Under the pieces are notes generated by a model. The model did no database searches. It was not told the DNA's origin and worked only from the letters and a program-made list of their open reading frames with translations. From Isoetes taiwanensis (lineage: Eukaryota > Streptophyta > Lycopodiopsida > Isoetales > Isoetaceae): DNA of 64,000 nt. The position numbers and the translations under genes are program-made. The stretch spans positions 682,001 to 746,000 of the forward strand of contig JAJEKV010000060.1 of NCBI GenBank assembly GCA_021234155.1, in the 5' to 3' direction. Below, one piece after another: positions 1 through 11,855 of this stretch; within the stretch, counting starts at the first letter, position 1; each line of letters opens with the position of its first letter.

Positions 1-3000
1 AACGACTTCCAGATGTGTTATGTCCAGCATAGAGTTTCCCATAATCTGAATTTGACTTAGTGGTTTTAGGCCTTAGTTTTACATGCTGGATGCATGCCAG
101 TGCAAGGCAGACAAGAGGCCAGCAAGGAGTCTTATCCATTTGTTTCCTTTTCCATCATAAGATCTCTACCATTTTGTTTTTAGCTTATAGCTTCAGCCCA
201 AATATGTAGAGAATTTAGTCTGGCTCTGTTTGAAATTTATTTCTTGCTTCTATATTTTGACGTTATTGGTAGCCCATAGCTTCAGCCCAAATCTGTAAAG
301 AATTTAGACTGCCATTCTCCATGTCACTATATGCCTGCCACTATTTGTGCAACATGTTTTCAGCTTATATCAGTTGAGATATCATCATTACTAATCTGTT
401 TGCAAGGGTGTAGCAGCATCAGATATTAATGGTAGAGTATATTTTTTTTTCTACCACTATGTTTGAAGACTCAGATGTATAGATACAACTCTCAAGAGTA
501 TTTAGATTCATCATAAACAATCTCATCTTCTATTGCGCTCATGTAGATTTGAAGAAGGATCACATGAAGCAGCACATGAGGGTTTGCCATTCCAGTGTAT
601 TCTTGCATAGCATGTTCATTCATATGTTGGAAAACTTTCTACTTTCAACCAGACTTCCCACTTATAGAAAGCTTTTCTGGATCTTACATCTACCACAAAC
701 TTACAATTGATGGCAGTAATCGTAATGTAGTGTGCTTTTGTACATCCTACACATTAATAGGCCATGTTGCTAGGATTCATAACTGCCATGGAACTACGTT
801 TACAGCACCATCAAAAAGGCTGTATTTATGAAGCATAAAAAAGACCAGGCATCAGTTTTTCATATTTGGAATCATTCAAGTTTTATAAAGAGGTGCAACG
901 TCTTGCATCTATTGTTATTGTGTTTGATTCATGTCCTACGGACAAGCATTTAAATTTATCTATCTTTATGTTGAACTAGCAATGTAGCATGCATGTGGTG
1001 CAGGAGGTCTCCTTACTTGCGCAGGAGGTTCTATTTGTTGTTTAATTGAAAGACTTTTTACCTTATGTTGCTATTACTTGGGCAGGTAAGGTTTATCTCC
1101 GTGCTGAAATTGACCTCGAACTACTTTGCCTGTGTTGCAGACCTTTGGAAACAACAATTCTTATGTACTCATTCTGCCAATTCCAACTCATGTGTGCATT
1201 TGAACGTGTTGCAGGAGTCTCGCTCCTTAAGTTTAGTTGTGTTCTTTTTGGTAAGACCAGTTTGAATTCTATTTTGTCTGCTTTCTGTATTATTCATTTC
1301 TATGATAATTTGAGTGACACCTAATGTATTCTATAGATGCCTACAGATGCAATGTATGGATGTGCCCTTGGACAATCTGTAGTATTATACACAAGAGCCT
1401 GACTATGAAAAGTATGGAAACCAACACATATGATGTTTAAATTTACCAGGTCATGATCTTTCACTTGCAACAATGGCAGAAAAGAGCCATATTACTAAGC
1501 CAGGTATTATCTCTTTCGTAATTTACATATCCTACTACTATCATTAGATTAATTTTGATCTTTCGTCTTGCTGCATCTAGGATTAATTAAATTGAACATG
1601 CATGTGGTTGCGTTTTATTTGATGCATTGGTTGGATCAACACAAGACATGGCCAACAAACTCAATCCTTTTCATTGCAACTTCTACACAGAGTTATATTT
1701 CCCTTGATACACATGGTAGATCTGCATACTTCTCTTCTACCTCACTGGTTGGTAATATGGTGGAGATGGTCAATTTCAGAACTGTGGCATTGGAACATGA
1801 TGAAGGTCGGCGACCATACTATAGCAAGCTGAATATGGTAACCTCTCTTCCTGATTTTGGTTCATTCTTCATTGATTGACCAAAATACAAACCAAAATAC
1901 AATTCATATGCAGTTATGGAATAATTTTCAATATGTTCTGGCATCCTCTTTTGTGTAACGATCAGTCGAACTATGTTGTTTTTGCAGAGGAACTCAAATG
2001 CCTTAGAAGCCTCTTTAACTTTACCGAACCTCATGTGTATGGTCTTTCTTCTACATATAAATTGCTTTTAGTTTGATAGATGCAAATTAATCTGATCTTC
2101 CCTTGCTTTTATCTTCTAAACAAGATCTTTAGATTAAGGCAATTGGCATACCATCTTGCTCGGTTTCTCCATATATTTTACAGTTTTTTTCGTCTCTACG
2201 CTTCTCATGCTTGATTCAGAAACATATAGCCCAATAACAATTTCTTTGGTCTCATGCATAGTTAACATCAGGTGGTATAGTATCTTCTCGCTTTGCTCTA
2301 TGGTATTTCCATGCCTTCACTTCTCATATTTGATCTCTTTCATGTGGTCTCTTATACATATTTGCATTGGGTATGATGGCCCTAGCATAGTCCTTTTATG
2401 GCCCCAACATATGCAGCTTCTATGGTTATTCTATGAAAGGAAACTTCGTCGAATGCTTTTGCTGCAGCCATTGCTGGGAGTGGAGCTTCTCCACATAGTT
2501 TACTAATGGTATTATTGATGGGAATATCATAGTTCCATGACATACATCCCAGCCTTGAAATATGTTGATAGAATACCTTCGGGAGTTGTGTTGCATGAGT
2601 TTCTATTTGTTCTTTGCAATGCTATCTATTATGTATTCCCAAATTGGTGTACGAAGCACCAAGATTTTTGGAAGGCACTTTAAAGACTCTGTGATGTAGA
2701 TTTCCAAATTCATAGCCCAGTAGATTTCCAAATTCATAGCCCATTTTCCCTCTTGAATTTTACATGTGATAGCATGTTTATGAATCAATAAATGTGAACA
2801 GCTCATTTAAGGATTGTGATTTTAAAAATGATGCACTAAAAAGCTGACACATGGAATGATTGGTCAGTTTTGAGACCAGAAGCTTTGACAATTCCCCTTC
2901 TGCCTGGGAGGGAAGAGAACCTATTAACAGATTCCCATTCAGTTCCAAGATTATCTTCGTTTCAGAAGGCATTTTTGGAGTGTCAGTTAAGCCTTCCTCG

Positions 3001-3474
3001 GGGTGGATGCACCTGCAGCTTTATGCAAGCTACTTTGAATGGTATGTTCTTTATTGCAGCATTCTTAATTCTTAAGATGAACCGTAATGAAATATATAGG
3101 ATTTAATGTGGTGGCTGGTGTTGGTGTTCTTTCAACACCATATGCTCTCAAAGAGAGAGGATCGATTGGATTATGTATGCTCATGCTATTTTTAGCTATA
3201 CCAGCGTGCTATTGAGGAGATGTTTAGATAGCCAACCATGCCTTATCAGATATCCTGATATTAGTCAAGCACCATTTGGAATCTTTGAAGAAAATTTGTT
3301 ATTGCCTCTTTTCTCACAAAACATATCAGATATAAATCTGCATAAGTTTGCTGAAGTTGGCCGTCATGAGGTATAAGTCTTCTTGGACGTTAAAATTCTA
3401 TTTAATATTTCATAACATAGAATGGCCTAAGTACATACTTTGCAATTTACATATCTAACATATAAATGTTTCAG
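1..3474. other. Intron-like/intergenic sequence upstream of the dynein exons
   Basis: AT-rich sequence with many pyrimidine tracts ending in cag and no long open frame. Several splice-acceptor-like sites occur, for example near 1136, 1214, 1988 and 3059. Short open stretches at 1568-1845 and 2870-3050 end near donor-like GT sites and could be decayed exons. The stretch at 2870-3000 has a weak resemblance (SFQKAFL) to the segment preceding dynein AAA6, but I could not build a consistent protein. Best read as introns and decayed exons of the gene whose last recognisable exons follow. Confidence 0.35.
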
Positions 3475-4119
3475 GGTCTAAGTATCTCCCTGGGTCAAGG
3501 ACAAGGGCTAAAAGCTGCTGCTCTGGTACAAACAGCAACTCAAATTGGCGTGTGGGTGGCTCTGCAAAATTGTCATCTGGCACCTTCTTGGATGCCACAG
3601 CTTGAGAGAATTTGTGAAGCAATGAACATGGATAATACCAATGCAGGATTCAGATTGTGGCTGACAAGCTACCCTTCTGAGCAGTTCCCAGTAGCAATTT
3701 TACAAAGTAGCATCAAGATGACAAATGAATCTCCCAAAGGACTACGAGCTAATATGCTCCAGGTTCAAAATCAGAAATTTCATTGCCATTTCATGCAACT
3801 CACAGACATGTGAATATTAAACATGCTATTTGTTTTGCAGAGCTATCAAAGCTACCCACTTAACGATCCAAAGTTTTTCAATTTCTCCGGCGAAAAGGGC
3901 CCTATTTGGAGGAAAATGTTATTCGGCTTATGTTTGTTTCATGCAAGTGTGCAAGAAAGAGTCAAGTTTGAACCACTTGGATGGAACATCCCATATCAAT
4001 TTAGTGATCCAGATCTTAAGATCAGACATATTTGCAACACCAAACAAAGTACTAATGGAAACATCCTCGAGTCAATTGTTCAACTAACATCCTCAAGAAT
4101 CAAGAAACCATCGCAATGA
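3475..4119 (+). pseudogene. Dynein heavy chain fragment (axonemal inner-arm type), two exons, C-terminus missing
   Basis: Two exons are clear. The first runs 3475-3762, after a ttcag acceptor. A 78-bp GT..AG intron follows at 3763-3840, and the second exon runs to a stop at 4119. The protein reads through the conserved C-terminal motor region of dynein heavy chains: SLGQGQG near the start, then [26 protein letters not shown] and [24 protein letters not shown] follows before the intron, and [18 protein letters not shown] with [11 protein letters not shown] after it. This wording is typical of axonemal inner-arm chains, which move outer doublet microtubules in flagella. The match stops right after SDPDLKI; about 30 unrelated residues and a stop follow. 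The last several hundred residues of a normal chain are absent, and no upstream motor exons (AAA1-AAA5) are recognisable in the window. It is therefore a truncated or captured gene fragment, unless another exon is joined from a donor near 4022. Confidence 0.8.
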
Positions 4120-7015
4120 TGTGTAGTCTTAATATGTTGTGCCTTACGATTGACTATGGGTTCTTACATGTAATTAATGTACACGTATCAAAATATTGGA
4201 ATCCCATTTATACAAATGCAATGTCTTTTACACTTATTGTGTCCCCCAAGTATTCATAAAGTAACCACACTTATTTGTATCTAATACAAGTGTAAACATC
4301 TTATATCCAACCAACCAACTACACATCCTCCTAGCCAACTATATAGGAAGCCAATCATAATCACATCCTCCCATTTTCTGCTCACCTTTTATCTTTGGCT
4401 TTGAAAAATATTGAAAATACTTTCTTATTTCATACCTTCCAATGTCATATTCACGATTTATGTAAAGCTTTATTATTAGAGCAAAAACTAAATCCTACAC
4501 ACATTATTGTCTCATCAACATATACCCCCACTATTTCCAATTACAATGTCCATCACAAAACAATAATGCTATAGATGAGGATGACTACTTGAGGTGGCAT
4601 GTAGTTTTGGCCACATAAGATGAGCATACCCCAACCATTAGCATGTTAATTGATTTATATCATTTCAACATATATTTGATGTCATTAACTGCAACTTATG
4701 CTTTAAGATACGAAAAGGACCTATATGCTAACGTGTTTCACAACAATCAAAGTTACATATGATTCTCAATAATTAATTCTAGCAAGATCAAATGTGTTTG
4801 GACAAATGATAGTGTTCTCATTATCATTCGAGTAATCCTCATTATGGTCAACCAACCTAAGTCCTAAATGATCAGATATTAAAAACGATGGATCAGGACC
4901 TGCTCAATCAAAATAAACTCATGAGTAATGCTAATTACCACTTTCGCCCTCTAAATCAGACATTACTTATACTTGACACAATCCAAATTACAACTATTGT
5001 TGCTTTCACATTGCAATACAAATTCCTATAGGTTGCTAAACCCTACCAATGCCTCACAAATAAATCATTTCGATAGAACTATCTCATAAACAAAAACAAT
5101 GCACTATAAAATTTCTACAGTTTAACATGTGAAACGAAATCCATAACTTTTCGCGCAATGGTTCTTTATCCTTATTAAATCAATCTTAAAAGCTTGCCCT
5201 ATACCACCCTTGCCCCCTCCAAGCCACATTGTTTGCTCTAAATCTCTTCAAATTGCTACTAAAGGGCACCATAACTAGTCTTGTTAATTTGGGTTTTTCC
5301 GGCATGGAGGAAAATGTTTTTGGATTTTTTTCTAAACCGATTTCCTAAGATTTTGAGGATTTCAGTCGCCGGAAAAAAAACTCCAGTGATCCAAAAATTA
5401 AGTCCAAAATCGAGTAAGTGTTTTCCTTATGATTCTGGTTGGATGAGCGGACACGATTCTTGCAGATGGCGATGGAGATGGAGCCGTGCATGCTAGCCGG
5501 TTAACAAGGAACCCTAAATCATAAATCATAATGGCCGGATTTAGGATCACGGTCTTCCATGTATCGTGCATCTTTGGTGCATAACAGATTTTGGAGTGGA
5601 GCCAAGCTTTTACAGGCAATTCTTGGCTTCGGGCTCCACGATCCCGAGCTTAATTTCTTCGGCGGTAAAGGCGAGGCAGGTCGAAAAAGGTAGGCTTATG
5701 CCTTTAATTTTTGGGTCGTCCGGCTACCTATTGTCGACCCTCTGCTTTCTCTTTGTAAATCTCTTCGATGGATGCGAAGGTGAGTGATGCACCGATGCAT
5801 TTTTCAAGCTTAGCATGGGCTCTTGCTTCTATCACATAGTAAACCCAATTCGGTGGATATTATTTACAACATGGGCTTATCCTACTCTTCACAAGAAAGA
5901 TTTAAGCACCCAAAGAAAGACCTAAGCGGCCAAAGGGCTCGCTTTTCTTGATGTATGTCATAGCTTGGGAGAAATTCCTAGACCGACTATCAATCCTCTC
6001 AAGGTATTTGTTTGCATATAGATTTTGTAATTCTCACGAATCCATCTTTGAAGTGCTTGGTGCGAAAGCATGCTTGGTTGGATCTAATATATGCTTGGTT
6101 CTTATCTTCATAGTATCACGAATGCTTCAATGTTCTAATCTATTTTCATATGCAACACTTTCGCTCTTTTGGAATTTACTAGGTTGCTTCTTTGCATTTC
6201 GATTGGTTTTCTTTGGACTATTATTATCGTCATCAAGAAGTCCATAGCGGCAAAACATGTCTGAGCTCTCATGATGCCATAGGAGCATGACGCAAACCTC
6301 CTTTGTGCAGCAGGTGGTGCGACAATGACTTATCCTTTGTAAGGACCAGCCTTTGCAATGTTTTGTTCCACAAAGTCCAAATTTAACCGGATGTAGCATA
6401 TCATTAAGAATGCTTGCAGATTTAGGATTTGAAATTTCTATTCAATCTTCACATTGAAATGTTGTCGTGAAATGATTCTTTCATATTTACCTTTGCGGAT
6501 GCAATTTCCATCAAGAATAGAATCCATTATCTTCATGCCATAGCATTAGCTCAACTTCTTTTAGAGGGTGAGTATGCAAGCGTCTTTGCCATTCTCATCA
6601 AGATTTTTTTCATTGTTTAATAAGGTGTCTCCTTTATGCGTCGGTCCATTGTGTGATCTGTTTTAAAAGGATTTAAACAATAGATGTCATGCCACTCAAG
6701 TTATTCCTTTTATTCTAATTTTAAAAGCAAGCCAATAACATATGTTATCTGTCACAGACCATGCTCATATTTCCTTTTCTACCAAAGGTTTATTGAAGTA
6801 GTCATTACAATGTTTTGTTGACATGCGGGCGGGTCCATGCTACAATTGAGTTTTTGACAATCCTCCATGTACAAAATGTCTAAGGTCGTTAAACATTAGC
6901 GAAGATGTATTTGACAACCTTTAATGGCAGCAATGGATATAGACCATTCAGATTTGATGCGACCCTTGGTAAAATCCATGCCTTATGGTAAGAGTTGAAA
7001 TGCTATTTACAATTT
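4120..7015. other. No gene recognised
   Basis: AT-rich sequence with no supported coding region. Open frames at 5281-5787 and 5948-6399 have no recognisable motif and no consistent codon character. The segment from about 5280 to 5790 is more GC-rich and gene-like (tcgccgg, ggatgcgaaggtgag) and could be a captured fragment, but I cannot name it. Confidence 0.3.
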
Positions 7016-7019
7016 TTGA

Positions 7020-7187
7020 TGCCCATCCATTCTTGATAATTGTTTTTCTTTGCGGATGATTGGTTCTCTTCTCGATAAGTGTTTCTCTTCTCTGTCTTTT
7101 TGCCATCCATTCTTGATAATTGTTTTTCTTTCGCGGATGATTGGTTATCTTCTCGATAAGTGTTTCTCTTCTCTGTCTTTTGTATAA
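7020..7187. repeat. Tandem duplication, two ~84-bp units
   Basis: The phrase ccattcttgataattg recurs about 84 bp apart, followed in both copies by the same downstream text (cggatgattggtt, ctcgataagtgtttctc). The copies differ at a few positions. A minus-strand open frame over the region simply reads the repeat and is not a gene. Confidence 0.8.
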
Positions 7188-7205
7188 GGGTTTCCATCGG
7201 GAGAC

Positions 7206-8928
7206 TTGATCACGGACTTCTTTTCATCAAAAGGTTTTCTTGCGGATACACATATGAGTAACTACAAATCTATGCACATGAACAATAGGTGCAGGTGGCA
7301 TGTAGACCCAACTCCTTTATGCCCCTCTCATGCCTTTGCGGCATTGTTTTCATTAAGCAATGGACATGCAATGGATTATTTGATTATAAATCTAAGGGTA
7401 CTAGAGAAAGTGCAGGCGTGGCAAAGAATAAAACGGCTACGGAATCTACCACGGGGCACGGTGTGCTTCTTTGGACTCATAATAAGCTTTTACGTTGAAG
7501 GCGATGTAGGTTTGGGAATTGCAGCGGCCAATGGGATGCTCCAAGCTGCGGATGCATTAGAGAAGACTTTATTAAAATTATCCTGCACGAAGAACCTTTC
7601 GAGTTAACTAAAATATATGGAATTGCTATCAAATTATCCATTGTTTCCATGTAGATTGATAAAATTCTCTTCTTGTTTGTTAGTCTTCTATATTTCTTAG
7701 TATATGAGATTTTGTATCTTATGATCTCTTTATGAATAGGTCTCAAACATGTCGATCGGTTTATCAAGGGACTACCACAATGTAGACATCGTGACTGGTT
7801 TCATATCAGAACAAAGTCTTTTTAATACGTTCCAGTGGCAATCAGTCAATCATTGTTCTATGCATGTGGCAGATGTGAAAGTGCATATTCGTGCGGCGTG
7901 ACATGAATACCATTATCAAAATGAAAGCACGGGATAGAAGCCGGCAGCGGTGAGCAAAGGCATTGTGGCAATGACATTTAAGCAATTGACAATAGAATTT
8001 GAACAAGAAGTTCTCTTATCAGGGTATGGTATGCTAATGTACAAGTACCATCCAAATTGCTTCAAATTTCTTTGACATTGATGTTGTATCCGAAGCCCGG
8101 GCTTTAAGAATCCAAAATGTTTTGATGCGGGAGGTAAGCATCTAAAATTGCTGCCTTTCTTTCCATTAGTACTATATTTTGTAATTTCCTTTGAAATGTA
8201 GCTGTGTTTCTATTTTTCTATTGTGATATGGACAATGAGTGCACTTGCTTTGGCTTTGTGGAACATTTTTCGTCTTTATTGACATTCATATTTTGGGGCG
8301 GGGAGAAGTTCAAGTGTTAATGAAGACGATGCAAGAATATGTACAAGCTTACGCTTACAATGATGTATTCTCATCTTCTATTCCCTTCCTTCAATGATTG
8401 TAGCCTTAGATAGATTTGCATTCTTGATGGAAAATATGGTAGCATTATGTTGCAAATTCGTTATGGTTTGGCATTATGTCGTGGATTCGTTTGTAGGCTG
8501 AGGTGTATATGCTTTCAAGAGTTTCAGGCCATATTTGTAGCCTTGAACATTTTGAAAGTGCTTCTTGCCAATTCATGAACGTATCAAAAGTTTGGGAAGT
8601 TGGCCTTGTATATGTTAGTCTTTAGATTGCATTTTATTGGACTAGAATTTTGTAAGCTACAAAGATGTGTTGCATGGAGTATTATCGGGAAGTCTACTTA
8701 TTTTTCCTTTCATTTCAATAGATGCATGGTCACGCGCACCACAAAGGCGAGAAAATCTGGTAGCATTTTGTTGTTGCTATCAATTTGGCACGGAAAAATC
8801 TGATCCAACATCTTTGTTTCTTAGACCTGCGAGGTCATCTGTTATATCCACCACATTCTTTATTATAAATTTGAAATACTTAGCTAGCTATTACAACCTA
8901 AACGTTTGTATATAGATGTGCAATCGGT
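7206..8928. other. No confident gene; one isolated plus-strand ORF
   Basis: A 133-codon open frame at 7206-7607 ends in a plausible helical segment (GIAAANGMLQAADALEKTLLKL). It has no motif I recognise, no neighbours in frame and low complexity upstream. The rest (7608-8928) is AT-rich with no supported coding region. Given the Helitron terminus downstream, it may contain captured host gene pieces. Confidence 0.2.
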
Positions 8929-9481
8929 GTATTTGTCAAATTCGTAGAGAAATTTCACAAACAATGACACCTTATGCTTGACATAAACATAGCACTATAT
9001 ATAGCATTTATAGATTAATCTTATTTAAAAGAGTCCACATCAAATTTGCTTCTAATTTGTATCCCCTATCGGAAGTTGAAAACTTGATGAAACATTTGTT
9101 ATTCAAATCAAAAGTGAATATCCATTGGTGGTGATAATACTTCATCTAGCTTTATGTTTTTTCTATGACATCTTTGGAGACCTCCCAAATAATGATAAAT
9201 CTAGGCTGAGGGGGCAACAAGATTTGGTGATTTCAATGACATTGTTCCCTAGGCGTTCTCACTATTTTACACCCATGAATGAAAAACCTTAATGGTATAT
9301 CCACATACACACAATAGGCCATATCTATTTATGCTCGACTTATTTGTCAAATTCGTAGAGAAATTTTACAGACAATGACACCTCATGCTTGACATAAACA
9401 TAGCATTATATAGCATTTATAGATTAGTGTTATTTAAAAGAGTCCACATCAATTTTGCTTCTAATTTGTATCCCCTATCAG
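8929..9481. repeat. Pair of ~140-bp direct repeats
   Basis: The first copy is at about 8929-9073 and the second at 9341-9481. Both read through tatttgtcaaattcgtagag, atgcttgacataaacatagc and aaagagtccacatca to tgtatcccctatc. They differ by a few substitutions and a 4-bp indel, and about 270 bp lies between them. The repeats sit just upstream of a Helitron 3' end and may be subterminal Helitron sequence. Confidence 0.8.
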
Positions 9482-9600
9482 ATATCTATGTATTCACCCC
9501 TTTCAAATTTTTCTATCTATCTATTCACCCCTTTCAAAATTGTAAAATAATATACATATGTTTTTAACCTAATGGCTGTCTACAACAAAATTGGATCAAT

Positions 9601-9630
9601 GCCCGGCAACGCCGGGCTTCCATTACTAGT
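9601..9630 (+). mobile_element. Helitron 3' terminus (hairpin plus CTAGT)
   Basis: GCCCGGCAACGCCGGGC forms a 7-bp stem with a short loop. An 8-base spacer follows, then CTAGT, with T as the next base. This is the standard Helitron 3' end: a GC-rich hairpin about 10 nt before CTRRT, inserted next to T. The 5' TC terminus was not located, so the element's length and any captured gene content upstream are unknown. No RepHel protein is seen, so it would be non-autonomous. Confidence 0.7.
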
Positions 9631-9639
9631 TAATATTTA

Positions 9640-11070
9640 AGAAGGATAATTAAGTTAATTATGGTTTAGGAAGGCGCCACCTGGCCAAACTCGATTGGCC
9701 AGCATGGTGAATACTAATTGGATCCATTAAGGTGGATCACCACCCCCATATCAACCATAATCGAACCAGTTGAGCGCCCAAGGAGCAGTTGAGCGCCCAA
9801 AGACTGTTGCTGACTTCCCCAAACCGCTGAACAACCACTAGCTGTCGCTGCCACCCTAGTACAGCAATATGGAAGCACCCCACGATAATGGTTCCAGCCT
9901 AAACACGGGTTAGTAGTAGTTTAGCTTGTGAATTGTAGGATAGTACTTCAGTACTCTTTTCTGATTGCCTTTGTTGAGATTAACCCTTCTCTGGTAAATA
10001 GGATTACATTTCAATTATGAATGGTGCTCTGTTAAGAAACGATTGATGTATCTATGAAGTATTTCGATAGCTTTCATTAAACCGGGGTTTAAAGGGGGGG
10101 TAGAGACCTCTGAGCTCATATATGATAGTATGCTCCTAGATAGAGCCCTGTAATATTCCCATTAGATGCGGTCTGTGTACAAGAGACCACCGGGTCGTAG
10201 GCGCTTATGGTGCGGCTTAGCACCGAGAAGGGACCTTGATGGTGAAGTGGGAGTGGGGTCTTGCAACGCGAACATAAAAGGCTCTGAGACTCCTGATGGG
10301 CTAGGCGATGGCTGGTCCCGAGAGGGCGGGTATGGGTCCGACACTCCACGGGTGTAGAGGTGTGATCCGTATGGAGCATCTTGCACTTTGAGTAGATTTA
10401 GGGTAAGTTGGGTGCGGATGCGGGGGTCGCCGATGCAAGACGTATTCTCTAGCTCACCCATGGAACCCTTTGTGATCCGGAAAAGGGCGCTTCCACGACT
10501 GCCTCATCGGACGGGGCGTCATGAACCCTGGAGTAGGCTCAAAGGGTGATACCTTGAGTCTGCGTCTCCGGGGAAGGCTATAGCGAAGCCATAGCGTGGA
10601 TCGACCCATCTACCAAAGTGTGTGGGGAGGGGCGGATGGAGTGGACAACCCTAGCCGATGTTCTATGCCCTAACGCCGAGGTCATACCCCTCTGTCTGCT
10701 GATCTCTTGAGACCGAGCCGTCAGTCCATCCTTACAAGAGTCAGAACCGGAGTAGAACCTAGGGTTTGGGGTATTTCTTAGGTTTAGATGCATATTCTTT
10801 GCCGTTGGTATTTGGATGGATGTGCCACCCTTCGTGGTGGTTATTTATATATGATTTATGCTGGTGCTAACCTTGTATTCATGCTTCCGCGACATAGGAG
10901 CCCATCGAAGGCGTGGGTCGAATGACACCTCCGTGTCCTTCACCCGAGCATCTCTACGTAGATGGCCCGGGTCAGACGGAGGGCCCTGCTCATGGCAAGA
11001 TGGTTGCCATGGGAGGGGAAAGTCCCCGTATGTATACGGTTGGGGGTCGTATATATTTAGGGAGCGTCAC
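9640..11070 (+). repeat. 5' LTR of element A
   Basis: Recognised by its similarity to the LTR of element B. Shared phrases include gggggtagagacct, tgtacaagag, ggggcggatggagtggac and a U5 end with a gtatacggt motif just before the PBS. The 3' edge is at gcgtcac (about 11,070), next to the PBS. The 5' edge is not defined: no matching 3' LTR exists in the window and the Helitron end is only a few bases upstream. R/U5-like text starts by about 10,030. Confidence 0.6.
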
Positions 11071-11071
11071 G

Positions 11072-11083
11072 GTGTTATCAGAG
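11072..11083 (+). promoter_or_regulatory. Primer-binding site (initiator Met tRNA) of element A
   Basis: TGTTATCAGAGC directly follows the LTR end. It differs at one base from TGGTATCAGAGC, the complement of the plant initiator-tRNA-Met 3' end that primes minus-strand synthesis in most plant LTR elements. Element B has the exact sequence at the equivalent place. Confidence 0.75.
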
Positions 11084-11855
11084 CCGTGATTTCGATTGCT
11101 CGAAATCATAGCACTGACCAAACCCTAACTCGTTAGTTCAGTAGTTAGGTAGTAGTTAAGCTAGAGTGATTGTTTAGCTCTTTGATGTTTGGTCATGTGC
11201 TAGGTTGATGTAGTAGGGTGTAAGTCTTAATAAGTTTAGGGAAACTGGAGACCCCAAATTTGGAGGGGTTATAAATTTCTGTAGGTAGTTCAGATGAAGG
11301 AGAAAGTGGTTCCATTGGATCGGGCGTACCCCAAATACCTTAGGGGCGATCATCATTTGGCGGAAAAATGGTCGGGGAGAAGGCAGAAAGTCAACTTCGG
11401 CGCCGCTTGAATTTTGTAGCCTTGCAGGTCGCTGATGGGAGAGCCTAAAATCTTTGTCGGCCGACTGTACCATCGCGAGTCAACCCGGGCCCGAAAGTCA
11501 ACCCGGAAGCCGCTTGCTTTTCGTCGACCCCCAGTCGCGGTGGGAGCGCGTAGAATGCCGTCGGCGCCCGACCGTATTTTTTTCCCGCGTATTCCCGCCG
11601 TATAAATATTTTATAATAAAAAAATAAAAAGTTAATAAGAAAAATTTTAAAATTTTAAAAGTTAGCCGGCCGTTAAAGTTATTATCTCCGCCTTGCCTTC
11701 AGCGCCTCCGCCTGCCAGATCCGACGCCCGCCATAGCTGCTGGACTTGATCTGTTTCTTCGCCCTAGTTCCTCGCTAACCCTAGCGCCTTCAATACCGCT
11801 TTCCTAGCTGCAAGCGCCCTACCGCCTGTTCCCCTAGACCTTAGTGCCATAAGCC
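11084..11855 (+). other. Leader of element A
   Basis: Non-coding stretch between PBS and first ORF. It includes GC-rich sequence with repeated aagtcaac phrases near 11,389, 11,469 and 11,494, and a very AT-rich patch at 11,576-11,660. A pyrimidine-rich run precedes the first ATG at 11,856. The leader hairpins of element B are not present here. Confidence 0.5.

Noticed and set aside
1-3474. Upstream dynein exons
   Set aside because: Short stretches with faint similarity could not be joined in one frame with credible splice sites, and none shows AAA1-AAA5 signature motifs.
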